DNA from: Nitratiruptor tergarcus DSM 16512
GTDB lineage: Bacteria; Campylobacterota; Campylobacteria; Campylobacterales; Nitratiruptoraceae
Length of the DNA stretch: 64,000 nucleotides
Assembly: GCF_027946175.1 (NCBI RefSeq)
Contig: NZ_AP026671.1
Coordinates: 186,001 to 250,000, forward strand
Direction of reading: 5' to 3'
Within the stretch, counting starts at the first letter, position 1. Every line of letters starts with the position of its first letter. Positions 38,816 through 47,456 of this stretch are shown piece after piece. Both the position numbers and the translations under genes were made by a program. The notes beneath the pieces are model-generated. The model had not been told where the DNA came from. It did not search any database and saw nothing but the letters and a program-made list of their open reading frames with translations.

Positions 38816-39209
38816 TGTTCTCTTTTTTTCTGCTTGGTATTTCATTGAAAACTATAGTGACAGGGACGGATTCTGTTGCTTCATTTGCTTCCTCCAGTCC
38901 CAGTTTTCGATCCAGTGCGTTGAATCTGAAAATCTCCTTGACTGCAGCCAGTCTCGCTCTGTCATCATACCCCTCAAGGATCTCTTCTAGTACTGCCATT
39001 GAACGCATTGCCAGTCTGGTAAACCTTTCATTGAAAAAAGCCTTTTCAAGCTCCTCGATACGCTGGGAAACAGTTTCATTACCAAGAAGAGCATACGCTT
39101 TTTTTTCTGCATAACTTTTGGAATAGCCGGCTTTCAATGCAGAAGCCTTCGCATCACGGGTAGCAACATAATTGATACAGAATGCCTCCTGTTTTTTTGT
39201 AAGACCCAT
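38805..39209 (-). CDS. Phage terminase small subunit
   Basis: A 134-residue Terminase_2-type protein that recognises the packaging site. It starts MGLTKKQEAFCINYVATRD, with the helix-turn-helix region ASALKAGYSKSYAEKKAYALL. The start at 39209 follows GGAAGG and is where similarity begins. The gene runs directly into the large subunit, the usual order. It faces away from the rightward DUF932-Rad52 cluster. Confidence 0.85.
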   Translation of the reverse strand: MGLTKKQEAFCINYVATRDAKASALKAGYSKSYAEKKAYALLGNETVSQRIEELEKAFFNERFTRLAMRSMAVLEEILEGYDDRARLAAVKEIFRFNALDRKLGLEEANEATESVPVTIVFNEIPSRKKENNES

Positions 39210-39432
39210 CGAAAACCTTCCAATTTCTATCCATTTTCTTCGATTATAGCATCGCAGTATCCAAAAACAAAGAGTAGAAAACAGAGTAACGGGGATGCAG
39301 AGTGATAATTTTTTCAAAAAACTGGTCATATATCTATGAGGGAATGTTTATGTCCGATTTCCTCAGTTTTTCATACTGTAATCGGCAAATGCCATTATGG
39401 TATGTAAATTTAAATATTCCAAAGGAGGTACC

Positions 39433-39504
39433 ATGCCATGGATAGATATTCTTGTAGCAGTCGGCACAATACTTTTGACTGTAGCCAAAGAGCTCAAAAA
39501 ATAG
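39433..39504 (+). CDS. 23-residue hydrophobic peptide with a strong ribosome-binding site
   Basis: AAAGGAGGT lies 3 nt before an ATG that opens 23 codons, MPWIDILVAVGTILLTVAKE and LKK, then TAG. The peptide is one potential membrane helix with a basic tail, as in type I toxin peptides and small phage membrane proteins. The perfect Shine-Dalgarno is better than those of most genes here. No antisense RNA or promoter can be assigned. It lies in the gap between the divergent phage gene sets. It may be only a leader peptide. Confidence 0.4.
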   Translation: MPWIDILVAVGTILLTVAKELKK

Positions 39505-39668
39505 TTGATGATCCAAAATCATCCTGTCTTGAAAGATTGTTGCTGTGGCTGAAACAGTTTGTGAAACACAGTCCTGCCAACAACATCTCTTTTCAACCTG
39601 CCAATCCAACAGTTTCTTAGTCATCCGCTAATTTTCCACATTCAACATATCACTACAAAGGATCACCT

Positions 39669-40480
39669 ATGTCAGCACTGCATCCGTTAACAAATGAGGA
39701 ATTGATGGAGTACGCCCCATCTCTGTTCACCAATCAGCCTTACCATAAGGCAAGCAACAAATACCATTTCATCCCAACGATTGAGGTCATTAATGAACTA
39801 AGAGCCCACAAATGGCATCCTGTCAATGTACAGGAAGCTGGTGTGAGAAATATTGAAAAAATAGGTTATCAAAGGCATCTTGTTCGGTTCCGCCATCTCG
39901 ATGACCTTATCAATCCCCAAAAAATGCAGTTGAGCTTTTACTGTTTAACTCACACGACAGAACAACGGCATTCAGTATCAGCGCAGGCATCTACCGCTTT
40001 GCCTGCGCCAACGGTCTGGTAATAGCCAACAGTGTGTTTAAAAGCTATAAAATCAGACACATCGGATACAAAGAGAGTAATGTTCTTGCAGCTTTGGAGA
40101 ATATCGCATCCTTCAAACCAACGCTGCAAAAAAAGATCAGTTTATTTGAATCCATCAGACTTTCTGCTGATGAAAAGCTTGCATTTGCCAATGCTGCAAT
40201 ACCTCTGAGGTTTAATGAGCATATAGAGGTCAATACCGATGATATTGTAAGACCCAGAAGAGAAGAGGATCAAAAAGATGATCTTTACACAGTTTTTAAT
40301 GTTATTCAGGAAAACCTGCTTCGGGGAAATCTAAAAGTAACAAACAAAAATAGTGGCAAAAGTTACAGAAGCAGACAGATTCGATCTATCTTGAAAGATA
40401 TTCAAATCAATCAGGCTCTTTGGAATATTGCGGAACAAATTGCTAAATCACAATCAAACCATCTTGCTATTGCTGCATAA
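39669..40480 (+). pseudogene. DUF932 phage/plasmid protein broken by a one-base frameshift
   Basis: Two adjoining frames make one DUF932 protein. The first part ends its good similarity at INPQK near 39924. The second continues as ELLLFNSHDRTTAFSISAG then YRFACANGLVIAN and runs to 40480. Adding one A to the A6 run at 39919-39924 restores QKNAVELLLFNSHD. The rejoined protein would be about 270 residues. DUF932 proteins are common on phages and plasmids; function unknown. It starts a rightward cluster with Gp157 and Rad52-like genes. A sequencing error cannot be excluded. Confidence 0.7.
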
Positions 40481-40509
40481 CCAAACAAAAAAACCATAAG
40501 GAGTCCATT

Positions 40510-41085
40510 ATGAAAACAACCAACTACAGACTGCAAACTGAAATTGAGCATCTCACTTCACCATCGAAAAAAGAGTGGTTCAAGAACTATCTCAAAGAGA
40601 TTTTGGAATCAGACAAGCCATACTATGTCAAATGCGACTACATTGCACTGTCCTTCTTGGAGCTGGACAACAAAATAGCCTATTTAAGCAGTGAGATAAA
40701 AATTCTTACTGAACTGAAGAAAAAGCTGCAGCAGGCTAAAACATTGGGACTGGAAATTGCAGCTGAAATACTGCAAGAGTATGGCATAGATAAAATTGAA
40801 GGCACTGCCATCTCATCCTTTACCATTACGCCACCAAGAAAAAATATAAAAACTGATATACGCATCAAAGATCCCCAAAAAGTGATGGAGCTTGGCTATG
40901 TCAAATTTGATGTGGACAAAAAAGCAATAGAAAAAGCCCTGCAATTTCCAGAACTCTTTGAAGAGCTGGAACCATATGTAGATGTTGAATACATAGAAGA
41001 AGATGTGCCTGCAAGGCTGAAAATCAACAAAAAACGAAACAGTGTCAATTCTGCCGATACGGTGGAGATAATTAATGCTGCCTAA
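40510..41085 (+). CDS. Siphovirus Gp157-like protein
   Basis: A 191-residue protein with the helical N-terminal half of the Gp157 family (KIAYLSSEIKILTELKKKLQ) and the conserved second half (FTITPPRKN, then strands and DVEYIEEDVPARLKINKK). Gp157 of S. thermophilus phages was linked to phage resistance; biochemical role unclear. Usually it sits beside recombination genes, as here, where a Rad52-like gene follows. AAGGAG precedes the ATG. Confidence 0.8.
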   Translation: MKTTNYRLQTEIEHLTSPSKKEWFKNYLKEILESDKPYYVKCDYIALSFLELDNKIAYLSSEIKILTELKKKLQQAKTLGLEIAAEILQEYGIDKIEGTAISSFTITPPRKNIKTDIRIKDPQKVMELGYVKFDVDKKAIEKALQFPELFEELEPYVDVEYIEEDVPARLKINKKRNSVNSADTVEIINAA

Positions 41086-41095
41086 GGAGATACCA

Positions 41096-41761
41096 ATGTT
41101 TACAGACAAACAGATTCAACTATTAAAATACAATCTTGATGGAAAACGGGTTAAAACCAGAAAGCAAGGAAATATTATCTTAAGCTATCTGGAAGGGCAC
41201 GATATTATCGATACTGCAAACTTCATCTTAGGATTTGGAAACTGGAGCTACAAAGTTACCGCATTAGATCAAGTCAGCGAAGAGACCAATCAAAACGGCA
41301 ATATAGTAATCGGATATCGGGCTATTGTGAAAGTGACCGTTTACAACATATACCGAAAAGCAAGTGTTACAAGAGAAGATGTGGGCTTTGGAACAGGTGT
41401 TGCAAAAGAGTATGCCATGGCGCATGAAGGAGCAGGCAAGGAGGCAGTGACAGATGCTTTGAAAAGAGCCTTCAGAACCTTTGGCAACCAGTTTGGCAAT
41501 GCCCTCTATGACAAAGAACAGAAGAATGTGGATCACAGCCAGCAATCCATCAAATCACAACATACTGATTCTAACAATCAGACACAACAAGACCCCTATG
41601 TAAAACTCAAACAGCTGGGACTCGGTGTAGAAGAAAGAGACGGCGAGCTTATCGTTACAGGATCAACATATGGAAAGCAGCAATATATCAAACCGTTGGG
41701 CTTTCGATGGGATGCGAGTAGAAAAGTGTGGTATCAGCCGATACAGAAGCAGGTGGCGTGA
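41096..41761 (+). CDS. Rad52-type single-strand annealing protein
   Basis: A 221-residue Rad52/22-family recombinase. Visible are the N-terminal helix (QIQLLKYNLDGKRVKTRKQG), the fold core LSYLEGHDIIDTANFILGFG, and the signature GAGKEAVTDALKRAFRTFGNQFGNALY. These phage proteins anneal single strands during replication and recombination. The start MFTDKQ at 41096 has AAGGAGATACC just upstream, better than the ATG at 41075, which lies in the end of the Gp157 gene. A hairpin follows the stop. Confidence 0.85.
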   Translation: MFTDKQIQLLKYNLDGKRVKTRKQGNIILSYLEGHDIIDTANFILGFGNWSYKVTALDQVSEETNQNGNIVIGYRAIVKVTVYNIYRKASVTREDVGFGTGVAKEYAMAHEGAGKEAVTDALKRAFRTFGNQFGNALYDKEQKNVDHSQQSIKSQHTDSNNQTQQDPYVKLKQLGLGVEERDGELIVTGSTYGKQQYIKPLGFRWDASRKVWYQPIQKQVA

Positions 41762-41789
41762 GAAGGAAAATTTGAATGGCTTTTTATAT

Positions 41790-41815
41790 CCCTCCTGGAA
41801 GGGAGGGTATAAATA
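41790..41815 (+). terminator. Probable terminator after the Rad52-like gene
   Basis: CCCTCC-TGGAAG-GGAGGG forms a 6-bp GC-rich stem followed by TATAAATATTTTT, an A/T tract with a late U-run. It ends the rightward phage cluster. Confidence 0.5.
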
Positions 41816-42419
41816 TTTTTGAAATAAAGCACGTCAATATGACAAGTATTGGATTTAAATTCACACTCTTTTAATTGTAAATTGAATTTCTTTTGTGAAA
41901 GATTTTAAATTATTCTAGTATAATACCAAAATTATTTTATTCTATTGAAATGATTGTCCCTGTCTCTTGATATTAATTATTTCTGTGATTGACTTTAAAA
42001 TATTTATAATAGCCAATATCAACAAGGTCATCCTATCCCTTCCATTTTATCATGTTATTAATTGAAATTTTTCCATTAAATGATTTGTAATTTTTTTCTT
42101 TTAAATAACCAAAAAACTATCTTTGAGTTCTCTTTTCCTTTTACGCATCTATCTTTTTTACTTCGTTACTCTTTTTTAATCGAAATAGCTTTCTTTTAAT
42201 AATCTCTATATCTCCTTGAAAGGAGAATCTATTTAACATAGTTTGACAAATTTTTATTTATTTTATTGAATTCATTTAACATTTTTCTGTGATAAAATGT
42301 CCTTTATTTTGAAATGTTTTTATTTTTACATAATGTGGTATTCATTAGAATAATTTAAATAAGTTGCGATTTTTGAAATAGAAGTAATAAGTTGAGGATA
42401 AATTGCAGAAGGATATGCA
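41816..42419. other. AT-rich 600-bp gap before the FtsZ-like gene
   Basis: No coding frame of note on either strand. It is very AT-rich, with T-runs and pyrimidine-rich tracts. A small hairpin TCTCCT-TGAA-AGGAGA (42211-42226), preceded by TATA, resembles the one at 41790. TTGACA at 42243-42248 and GATAAAAT at 42291-42298 could be promoter elements for the next gene, which leaves a long leader of over 100 nt. I see no RNA gene. Confidence 0.35.
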
Positions 42420-42995
42420 ATGAATAAAAAATGTTGTATTATAGGAATTGGTGGTGGTGGATGTAAAATGTTAGAACTACTTGCAGAATCAGATTTGTTA
42501 TGTACATTAATAGCAGTAAATAATGAAAAAGGAACATTAAATTTTCTTGATAGTTGTATAACTAATAAAATTTATGTGAATAAAGATCAAGAAGCGCTCA
42601 AGGGATATCTTGAAAATCCATATAATGAAGAAAATATTTTAGATGAAAATATCAAGAACAACCTTTACGAATTGACAAAAGATTGTAATGAGATTGCCAT
42701 TGTTATGACAGGAGGTGGAGTAACAGGTGGTACAATTGCACCTATTATTGCAAAATATTTGAAATCTTTATCAAAAACAGTTGTTGCATTTACAACACTT
42801 CCTTTTACATTTGAAGGAAAAAAACGGGAAAAGATTGCAAGAAAAACTATAGAAAATTTAGAAGAGATATGTGATCAAATTGAAGTTATTGATAATAATA
42901 AAATTTTAAAATCTTTAAATAAAAACGATAATATGGATGACTTGAATGTAAAATTATCAAATATAATTTTAAGAAAAATTAAAAATATATTCTAA
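42420..42995 (+). CDS. Minimal FtsZ/tubulin-like GTPase
   Basis: The 191 residues match only the GTP-binding half of FtsZ. Present are IIGIGGGGCKM (residues 7-17, like GVGGGGGNAV), LIAVNNEKGTL (30-40), the signature region MTGGGVTGGT (96-105, in place of GGGTGTG), TLPFTFEGKKR (126-136) and IDNNKIL (157-163). The H7 helix, T7 catalytic loop and C-terminal domain are missing. So the protein cannot form a normal FtsZ filament active site by itself. The end is natural, because the convergent Nmad3 gene occupies the following DNA. AAGGATA precedes the ATG. Makarova and Koonin described divergent FtsZ-like families, but this short form I do not recognise. Cell-division FtsZ is ruled out. Confidence 0.75.
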   Translation: MNKKCCIIGIGGGGCKMLELLAESDLLCTLIAVNNEKGTLNFLDSCITNKIYVNKDQEALKGYLENPYNEENILDENIKNNLYELTKDCNEIAIVMTGGGVTGGTIAPIIAKYLKSLSKTVVAFTTLPFTFEGKKREKIARKTIENLEEICDQIEVIDNNKILKSLNKNDNMDDLNVKLSNIILRKIKNIF

Positions 42996-43805
42996 TATTT
43001 TCCCTTTTTCTGATGTAGAATCTAAATCTAATACAAACTCTTGACCTATATATGGAGCTTTAATGTTAACAAAATCATTATTGGCAATAAAATTTTTTAC
43101 ATATGTAAAAGCTTGCGGCTGATTGAAAAAACTTGGTAATTTCCAATAACTTCTTCCTTTATAATTTTCTATATCGCTAAGTAGTGTATAATTGTTATAT
43201 TTTAATCTTTTAAAATTTTTTGAAATAAAGATGATATTGGGATTTTTCCTAGTAATTTCAATATGGGGATGTTTCGCTAAGAAAGGGTATATTTGCAATA
43301 TCTTATTGGTATTATCATTATTAATATGCAAAACCTTTCCAACTTCCATATATCCCCATATAACATGCAAATCTTTTGCATCCTTTTTATATTGCCATTT
43401 ATTATCTATTTTTTCGACTTCTTTAAACCATCCATAAAAGAGAAAAATGTCACCTTCTTGAACTTTTTGATTTATAAGATGCGATGCTGAAGCACCTTCT
43501 TGTCCAAAGGCTATTCCATTAAATTGATCATTTTCAAAAATCATAGGATCGAAATGGCATTTAAATTTATCTGAAAAATAATCGCAATCATGTTTTTTCC
43601 CAGATCGGATTTTTTTATTAGTCAAATCATTTAAAATTCTTTGAATAGGCTCTCCCTCATAGGTAAATTTCAAATCTTTGTAAGAAATCGATGTTTTTTT
43701 ATCAGGTATAGGCACAGAAAATAGTGTTCCATCAGGAAAAATAGGACTTGCATAGCCACCATGAGATGAATCAAATCCCTTTCTACTGAAAATAATTTTC
43801 ATCAT
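42969..43805 (-). CDS. Nmad3 domain protein (nucleotide-modification-associated)
   Basis: A 278-residue protein starting MMKIIFSRKGFDSSHGGYAS and PIFPDGTLFSVPIP, the signature of nucleotide modification associated domain 3. The family was predicted by Aravind and colleagues from gene neighbourhoods of base-modification systems; its chemistry is not known to me. Further conserved stretches are HFDP, FGQEGASASHL and FYGWFKE. It overlaps the Nmad2 gene by 4 bp and the convergent FtsZ-like gene by 27 bp. It lies beside other likely defence genes. Confidence 0.75.
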   Translation of the reverse strand: MMKIIFSRKGFDSSHGGYASPIFPDGTLFSVPIPDKKTSISYKDLKFTYEGEPIQRILNDLTNKKIRSGKKHDCDYFSDKFKCHFDPMIFENDQFNGIAFGQEGASASHLINQKVQEGDIFLFYGWFKEVEKIDNKWQYKKDAKDLHVIWGYMEVGKVLHINNDNTNKILQIYPFLAKHPHIEITRKNPNIIFISKNFKRLKYNNYTLLSDIENYKGRSYWKLPSFFNQPQAFTYVKNFIANNDFVNIKAPYIGQEFVLDLDSTSEKGKILEYIFNFS

Positions 43806-44638
43806 GAACCCCTACAAGAAAATCGTTTTTCTTTCATTTCATTATTTGCATTCTTTGATATTTTATTGGATAGTTCACTTTTGCAAGATGATTTCTTTTC
43901 ATCTATTTCGTCATTACAGCCATTATCGATACAACAATTTATCGGCTTGCCGTGAACGCCATATCCATATTTTTTTATTCGATCATCTATAAATTCTTTC
44001 AATTCTTTATATCTTTTATCGTTTGGACGGCAATATTTAAATCCTCGACTTTTAGGTGCACATTCTAATAGTTCTTGTGGAAATTTAACACCTTTGTTTC
44101 CAAAATATAGAAATTTTTTTGATATGAATACTCTATCTCCTTTTAAATCTTGCAATATGACTCCATATTTTTTTATTTTTTCTTCGTCTTTCAAATATTC
44201 ATAAAGTTTGTCTTCATCAAAAAAAACATCTTCATCAGGCAAATCTCTTAAGCGTCTTGGTTCGTGTTCATGCCCCCTTATCCATTTCCACTTATTATTT
44301 TCTTTATAATAGTTGTTGTCTCCATTTTGTTCTTTCCAATTGCCATCTTTTTTGAATTTTTTAGCTTGAAACCTTGGATCTCTAAAATATTGGTCTAAAC
44401 TCAAACATTCATCTATTTTGGCTGCATAAATTAGTAATTGTTCTATATCAGGATTGCAACCTTTCGCAATTCTTTTCTTTGCTAATTCTTTGCTTTCTAT
44501 ACCTATTATCCATTCACCAGGGTGCAAATTTGCTCTTCTATGATTAGGTGTGCAAGCAGCAACAGTTAAATAGCCCCAAAAAGGATTAGGAGTAAAACCG
44601 CCATCATAAGTCATTCTATAAATGAGATATCTTTCCAT
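43802..44638 (-). CDS. Nmad2 domain protein (nucleotide-modification-associated)
   Basis: A 278-residue protein whose N-terminus, RYLIYRMTYDGGFTPNPFWG and later AACTPNHRRANLHPGEWIIG, is the typical Nmad2 start. The region is followed by a charged middle and a cysteine-containing C-terminus (CCIDNGCNDEID). Nmad2 and Nmad3 are often adjacent, and here their coding regions overlap by 4 bp. Inferred role: base-modification or defence-associated; no catalytic residue can be named. TATA-rich DNA separates it from the divergent gene at 44726. Confidence 0.75.
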   Translation of the reverse strand: MERYLIYRMTYDGGFTPNPFWGYLTVAACTPNHRRANLHPGEWIIGIESKELAKKRIAKGCNPDIEQLLIYAAKIDECLSLDQYFRDPRFQAKKFKKDGNWKEQNGDNNYYKENNKWKWIRGHEHEPRRLRDLPDEDVFFDEDKLYEYLKDEEKIKKYGVILQDLKGDRVFISKKFLYFGNKGVKFPQELLECAPKSRGFKYCRPNDKRYKELKEFIDDRIKKYGYGVHGKPINCCIDNGCNDEIDEKKSSCKSELSNKISKNANNEMKEKRFSCRGS

Positions 44639-44694
44639 ACTATACCTTCAAAATTTATAGCTATTAATTTGTACTTAAATATTTTTACTTAAAA

Positions 44695-44700
44695 TATAAT
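44695..44700 (+). promoter_or_regulatory. -10 box of the 44726-45815 gene pair
   Basis: TATAAT within an A-rich tract lies 25 nt before the start codon used here. It faces away from the Nmad pair. Confidence 0.5.
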
Positions 44701-44725
44701 AAAAGTATATAAAAGAGGTATGGAT

Positions 44726-45415
44726 ATGAATCTAATACAAACAATTTTTGGCCAAACAAATATATCAAATCAAGGTTTTCCCGTAAACAAGAATACAATA
44801 CATAAATTTCAAAAATATTGGAATATAGAAGAAGAATTTGAAAATATCAAAAAAGAGATAAGAAAAGAGGTGATGAAGGCTTTGATTAAAAAATTAAAGC
44901 AACACTATGATGTAATTTATGCCGAAGAGTTTTTAAGCGGAGAAAAATTGCAACCTCTCTTTATTTCTTATGATAAATATCTTGAAAATCTAAATGTAGA
45001 TTATGCAATAGAATCTGATAAACCAAATTTTTTGAAGTTGAGGCTTGGAATCAGAGCAGATTTTTGTGATGAAAAAAAACCAATGGATAAGATTATTCAA
45101 ATAACGAAGAATAAAGAGTATCAAAAGCAAGTCATTCATAAATTTTATCCAAATTTTGAAAGTGCAGAAGATTTGATAAATAAGATAAAAAGGGAAGCGA
45201 AAATCTATTTTGGCGAGAATATAGATGAAAAACCATGTTGGCTGGTAACCGGACATTTTAAGTCTTACTATGGTGACAACAGTCAAAAAGAGTTCTATTT
45301 GGAAATTTTAGAAAAAGGATTTGAAGAAGTAGCTAATGTATATCTTGAAGAGATTAAGGATTTTATCATGAAAACAGTCAATCCTTTTTCAGTGTTGAAT
45401 GAAATAGAAGATTAA
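44726..45415 (+). CDS. Unrecognised protein, paralogue of the one at 56671
   Basis: About 229 residues, mixed helix and strand, with a C-terminal segment QKEFYLEILEKGFEEVANVY and LEEIKDFIM. The gene at 56671-57357 carries a matching end, QKEFYNKVFEKGIDQVASYY, in the same position, and both have a middle WxxxGxFK/WW-type segment. The second copy is next to a PD-(D/E)XK nuclease gene. In larger PDDEXK_4-type proteins such regions can follow the nuclease, so it may be a detached partner domain. The start at 44726 is chosen because AGAGG lies 7 nt before it; 44720 is an alternative. Function unknown. Confidence 0.6.
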   Translation: MNLIQTIFGQTNISNQGFPVNKNTIHKFQKYWNIEEEFENIKKEIRKEVMKALIKKLKQHYDVIYAEEFLSGEKLQPLFISYDKYLENLNVDYAIESDKPNFLKLRLGIRADFCDEKKPMDKIIQITKNKEYQKQVIHKFYPNFESAEDLINKIKREAKIYFGENIDEKPCWLVTGHFKSYYGDNSQKEFYLEILEKGFEEVANVYLEEIKDFIMKTVNPFSVLNEIED

Positions 45416-45428
45416 AAGGATAGTTGCA

Positions 45429-45815
45429 ATGACTGTTTTGATGGTCAGCAGGTATTTTAATGATCATCCAAAAGTGTTGGATTTATTTAAAAAAGAGATT
45501 ATTGCTTTTATTGACCAGTATAATGGAAACAATGTAATCCGAATGGGAAATATTTTGACAGGTAATATCAGAAAGTTTCTAGAGGAAAATGGCTATGAAA
45601 TAGATGTTATATCCATGCCACGTAGAGGCAAAGGATTGTACAACAAAAATATAAAAATGATCAAAGAAGCCACTAAAGTGCTTGCAATACAGTATGAAAA
45701 TAGTCCCAATATTCAAAAGTTTATCAATTATGCCAAGCAGTTACAAAAACCTATCGAAATCCTCCATCTACAAAAGTTAGATATTGATAAAAAACTTGGT
45801 AGCAGTAGGAAATAA
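45429..45815 (+). CDS. Small SLOG/Rossmann-like protein
   Basis: A 128-residue alpha/beta protein. The second half follows the SLOG/LOG pattern: a loop with GKGLYNKNIKMIKEATKVLA, a strand, a small loop, then the helix KFINYAKQLQKPIEILHL. SLOG domains bind or cleave nucleotides and occur in defence and stress systems. It lacks a clear GGxxG glycine motif, so the nucleotide-binding role is uncertain. It is 13 bp behind the previous gene, with AAAAGGAT before its ATG, and is probably co-transcribed. It converges on the UDG-like gene with a 2-bp gap. Confidence 0.5.
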   Translation: MTVLMVSRYFNDHPKVLDLFKKEIIAFIDQYNGNNVIRMGNILTGNIRKFLEENGYEIDVISMPRRGKGLYNKNIKMIKEATKVLAIQYENSPNIQKFINYAKQLQKPIEILHLQKLDIDKKLGSSRK

Positions 45816-45817
45816 GG

Positions 45818-46510
45818 CTAAGAAAGCCCTTTAAATTTCTTGAACGAAACAAGAATTGGATTCATCTCATCCTTGAAAAGTTTGATATAATCATCAGAAA
45901 GTCCGATTGTTCCAGAAGGATGAGGAAATGCAGCTATATCGCAATTTTCAAAACTTTGAAAGCCTATTTTGAATCGCTTTCCTGGAAAATCTTTTTGAAT
46001 AAATTTTAAAGGTTTTGTTTCTTTACCCATAATTTTTTCAAACTCATTTTTTATATCGGGATTATTTAATACTTTTATCATTTCAGCTCCCAAAAATATT
46101 ATCAATCTTGGTTTGAACTCACGAACGTGAGCCAAGAAATTATCTTTGCAATTAAGCAATTTATGATATCTATTGCCATTGAAAGCGTGATTCTGACTAT
46201 CACACCAGTTGGTTTGCAAAATAGTCTTTTCAAATTCTCCATTATCTCTTTTTAATGGATGACCCCATAATCCAAACCATTTGATGATTCTTTCATCATA
46301 TTGATAATAATGTTTTAGTGAGTATTTTTTATAAAGATTGACTTTGTTTGAAAATGTGGAAGGCTCTTTTTGAAAATCTATCGGATTGATTTTTCCGTTT
46401 TTATATGCTTCCTGTTCCTCTTTTGAAAATCCCCATTCATACCCACACAACATGATACCTTTTTTGTCGTTATACCCTTTGAATATTGAATTACCTACAT
46501 TCCATTGCAT
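45818..46510 (-). CDS. Uracil-DNA-glycosylase-fold protein
   Basis: A 230-residue protein with the landmarks of the UDG fold. The N-terminal loop after a strand is IMLCGYEWGFS, in the place of GQDPY-type motif A. A middle strand is PRLIIFLGAEMIKVL, and the second motif is AAFPHPSGTIGLS, with the His of motif B. UDG enzymes excise uracil or altered bases; the unusual motif A without a clear Asp/Asn suggests altered specificity. It is last in the leftward AAA+ operon. A role in acting on modified phage DNA is inference. Confidence 0.6.
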   Translation of the reverse strand: MQWNVGNSIFKGYNDKKGIMLCGYEWGFSKEEQEAYKNGKINPIDFQKEPSTFSNKVNLYKKYSLKHYYQYDERIIKWFGLWGHPLKRDNGEFEKTILQTNWCDSQNHAFNGNRYHKLLNCKDNFLAHVREFKPRLIIFLGAEMIKVLNNPDIKNEFEKIMGKETKPLKFIQKDFPGKRFKIGFQSFENCDIAAFPHPSGTIGLSDDYIKLFKDEMNPILVSFKKFKGLS

Positions 46511-46526
46511 CTTTTATCTCCTTTAA

Positions 46527-47444
46527 TTACAATTTAAAAAACTTCTGATCATCTATTGTTATCTCACTCCAGAATGAAAGCTCTGTAGTTATGATTCTCA
46601 ATCCGAAAAACTCTATCAAATGCCAAAAAAGTCGGCAAACTTCCATATTATTTAACTCTCTTAAATGATATAAAACACCATCTTCAAACATCTCTTCTGT
46701 ATAAAAGAGTTCTAAAATTTGCTCATATCCTAATATTGTATCAAAAACTTTCACTTTTATCTCAATATTGTAATCACTTATTTTTTTACTTTTGATTTCT
46801 CTCAAAGACTCTTTTACTCGCTTTCCTAAATCCTCTTCTATTTTTCTAAAAATCTTGTCTTTCTTCTTTGCAATTGGTATGAGGCTCAATCTATACTCAT
46901 TATATGTTTTCCAAAACTCCTCTATGCTCAAATTTTTGCCATCTTTTTGCAGTTCTAAATCTTTTGTTAATGTTACTCCAAGCTCGGTAATAGTAAATGG
47001 TAAAAGCTCTGGCTCTTTCAAAAACTCTTTTTCTTGGTTTCTTACTTTTTCAAAATCAATGATCCAATGTTTGGCATAAGGATCCATAAATATGAACTCA
47101 TCATCACGATCTCTTAAAAAATATTCACAAAACTTCTCACCAAACTTTTCAACAATATTTTTAGGAATAGTAAATTTGCTATAATCCCACCGTAAAGATC
47201 TAAAAAGTTTTTCTACTTCATATAAGCTTTCTTTTGAAAATCTGAATCTCAAATAGTCATATAACTCATCCACTTTTTGCGTTTCTATTTCTATAAATTT
47301 ATTATTTTCCTTCTTGAAAGGAACTATTTCAAGATCGGGATGACCCGAATAGAGTATCCAAAGATAATAGATTCCTTCTTCATCTACAAAAACACGAGTC
47401 ATTTGAGAATTATTACGATTTATATTACAAATTCTTAAACTCAT
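46527..47444 (-). CDS. Unrecognised operon protein (305 residues)
   Basis: No family is recognised. The sequence is hydrophilic with a strand-rich beginning (TRVFVDEEGIYYLWILYSGH), a helical middle including a basic coiled region (KKDKIFRKIEEDLGKRVKES) and aromatic-rich ends (FWHLIEFFGLRIITTELSFW). No transmembrane helix or signal. It lies 12 bp behind the SLOG gene and 16 bp before the UDG-like gene. Its start has a weak ribosome-binding site. It probably works with the AAA+ ATPase at 47999, since the four genes form a single leftward transcription unit. Confidence 0.6.
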   Translation of the reverse strand: MSLRICNINRNNSQMTRVFVDEEGIYYLWILYSGHPDLEIVPFKKENNKFIEIETQKVDELYDYLRFRFSKESLYEVEKLFRSLRWDYSKFTIPKNIVEKFGEKFCEYFLRDRDDEFIFMDPYAKHWIIDFEKVRNQEKEFLKEPELLPFTITELGVTLTKDLELQKDGKNLSIEEFWKTYNEYRLSLIPIAKKKDKIFRKIEEDLGKRVKESLREIKSKKISDYNIEIKVKVFDTILGYEQILELFYTEEMFEDGVLYHLRELNNMEVCRLFWHLIEFFGLRIITTELSFWSEITIDDQKFFKL

Positions 47445-47456
47445 TCCTATATTCCA

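Noticed and set aside
39334-39624. 96-residue minus-strand frame opposite the small peptide
   Set aside because: No ribosome-binding site, low-complexity cysteine-rich composition and no similarity I recognise; probably not coding.
42211-42226. Hairpin TCTCCT/AGGAGA as a terminator or operator
   Set aside because: Only 6 bp with no U-run, in very AT-rich DNA; not distinguishable from chance.
42420-42995. FtsZ-like gene as a frameshifted full-length ftsZ
   Set aside because: No frame after 42995 codes for the FtsZ C-terminal domain; the DNA there encodes Nmad3 on the opposite strand.
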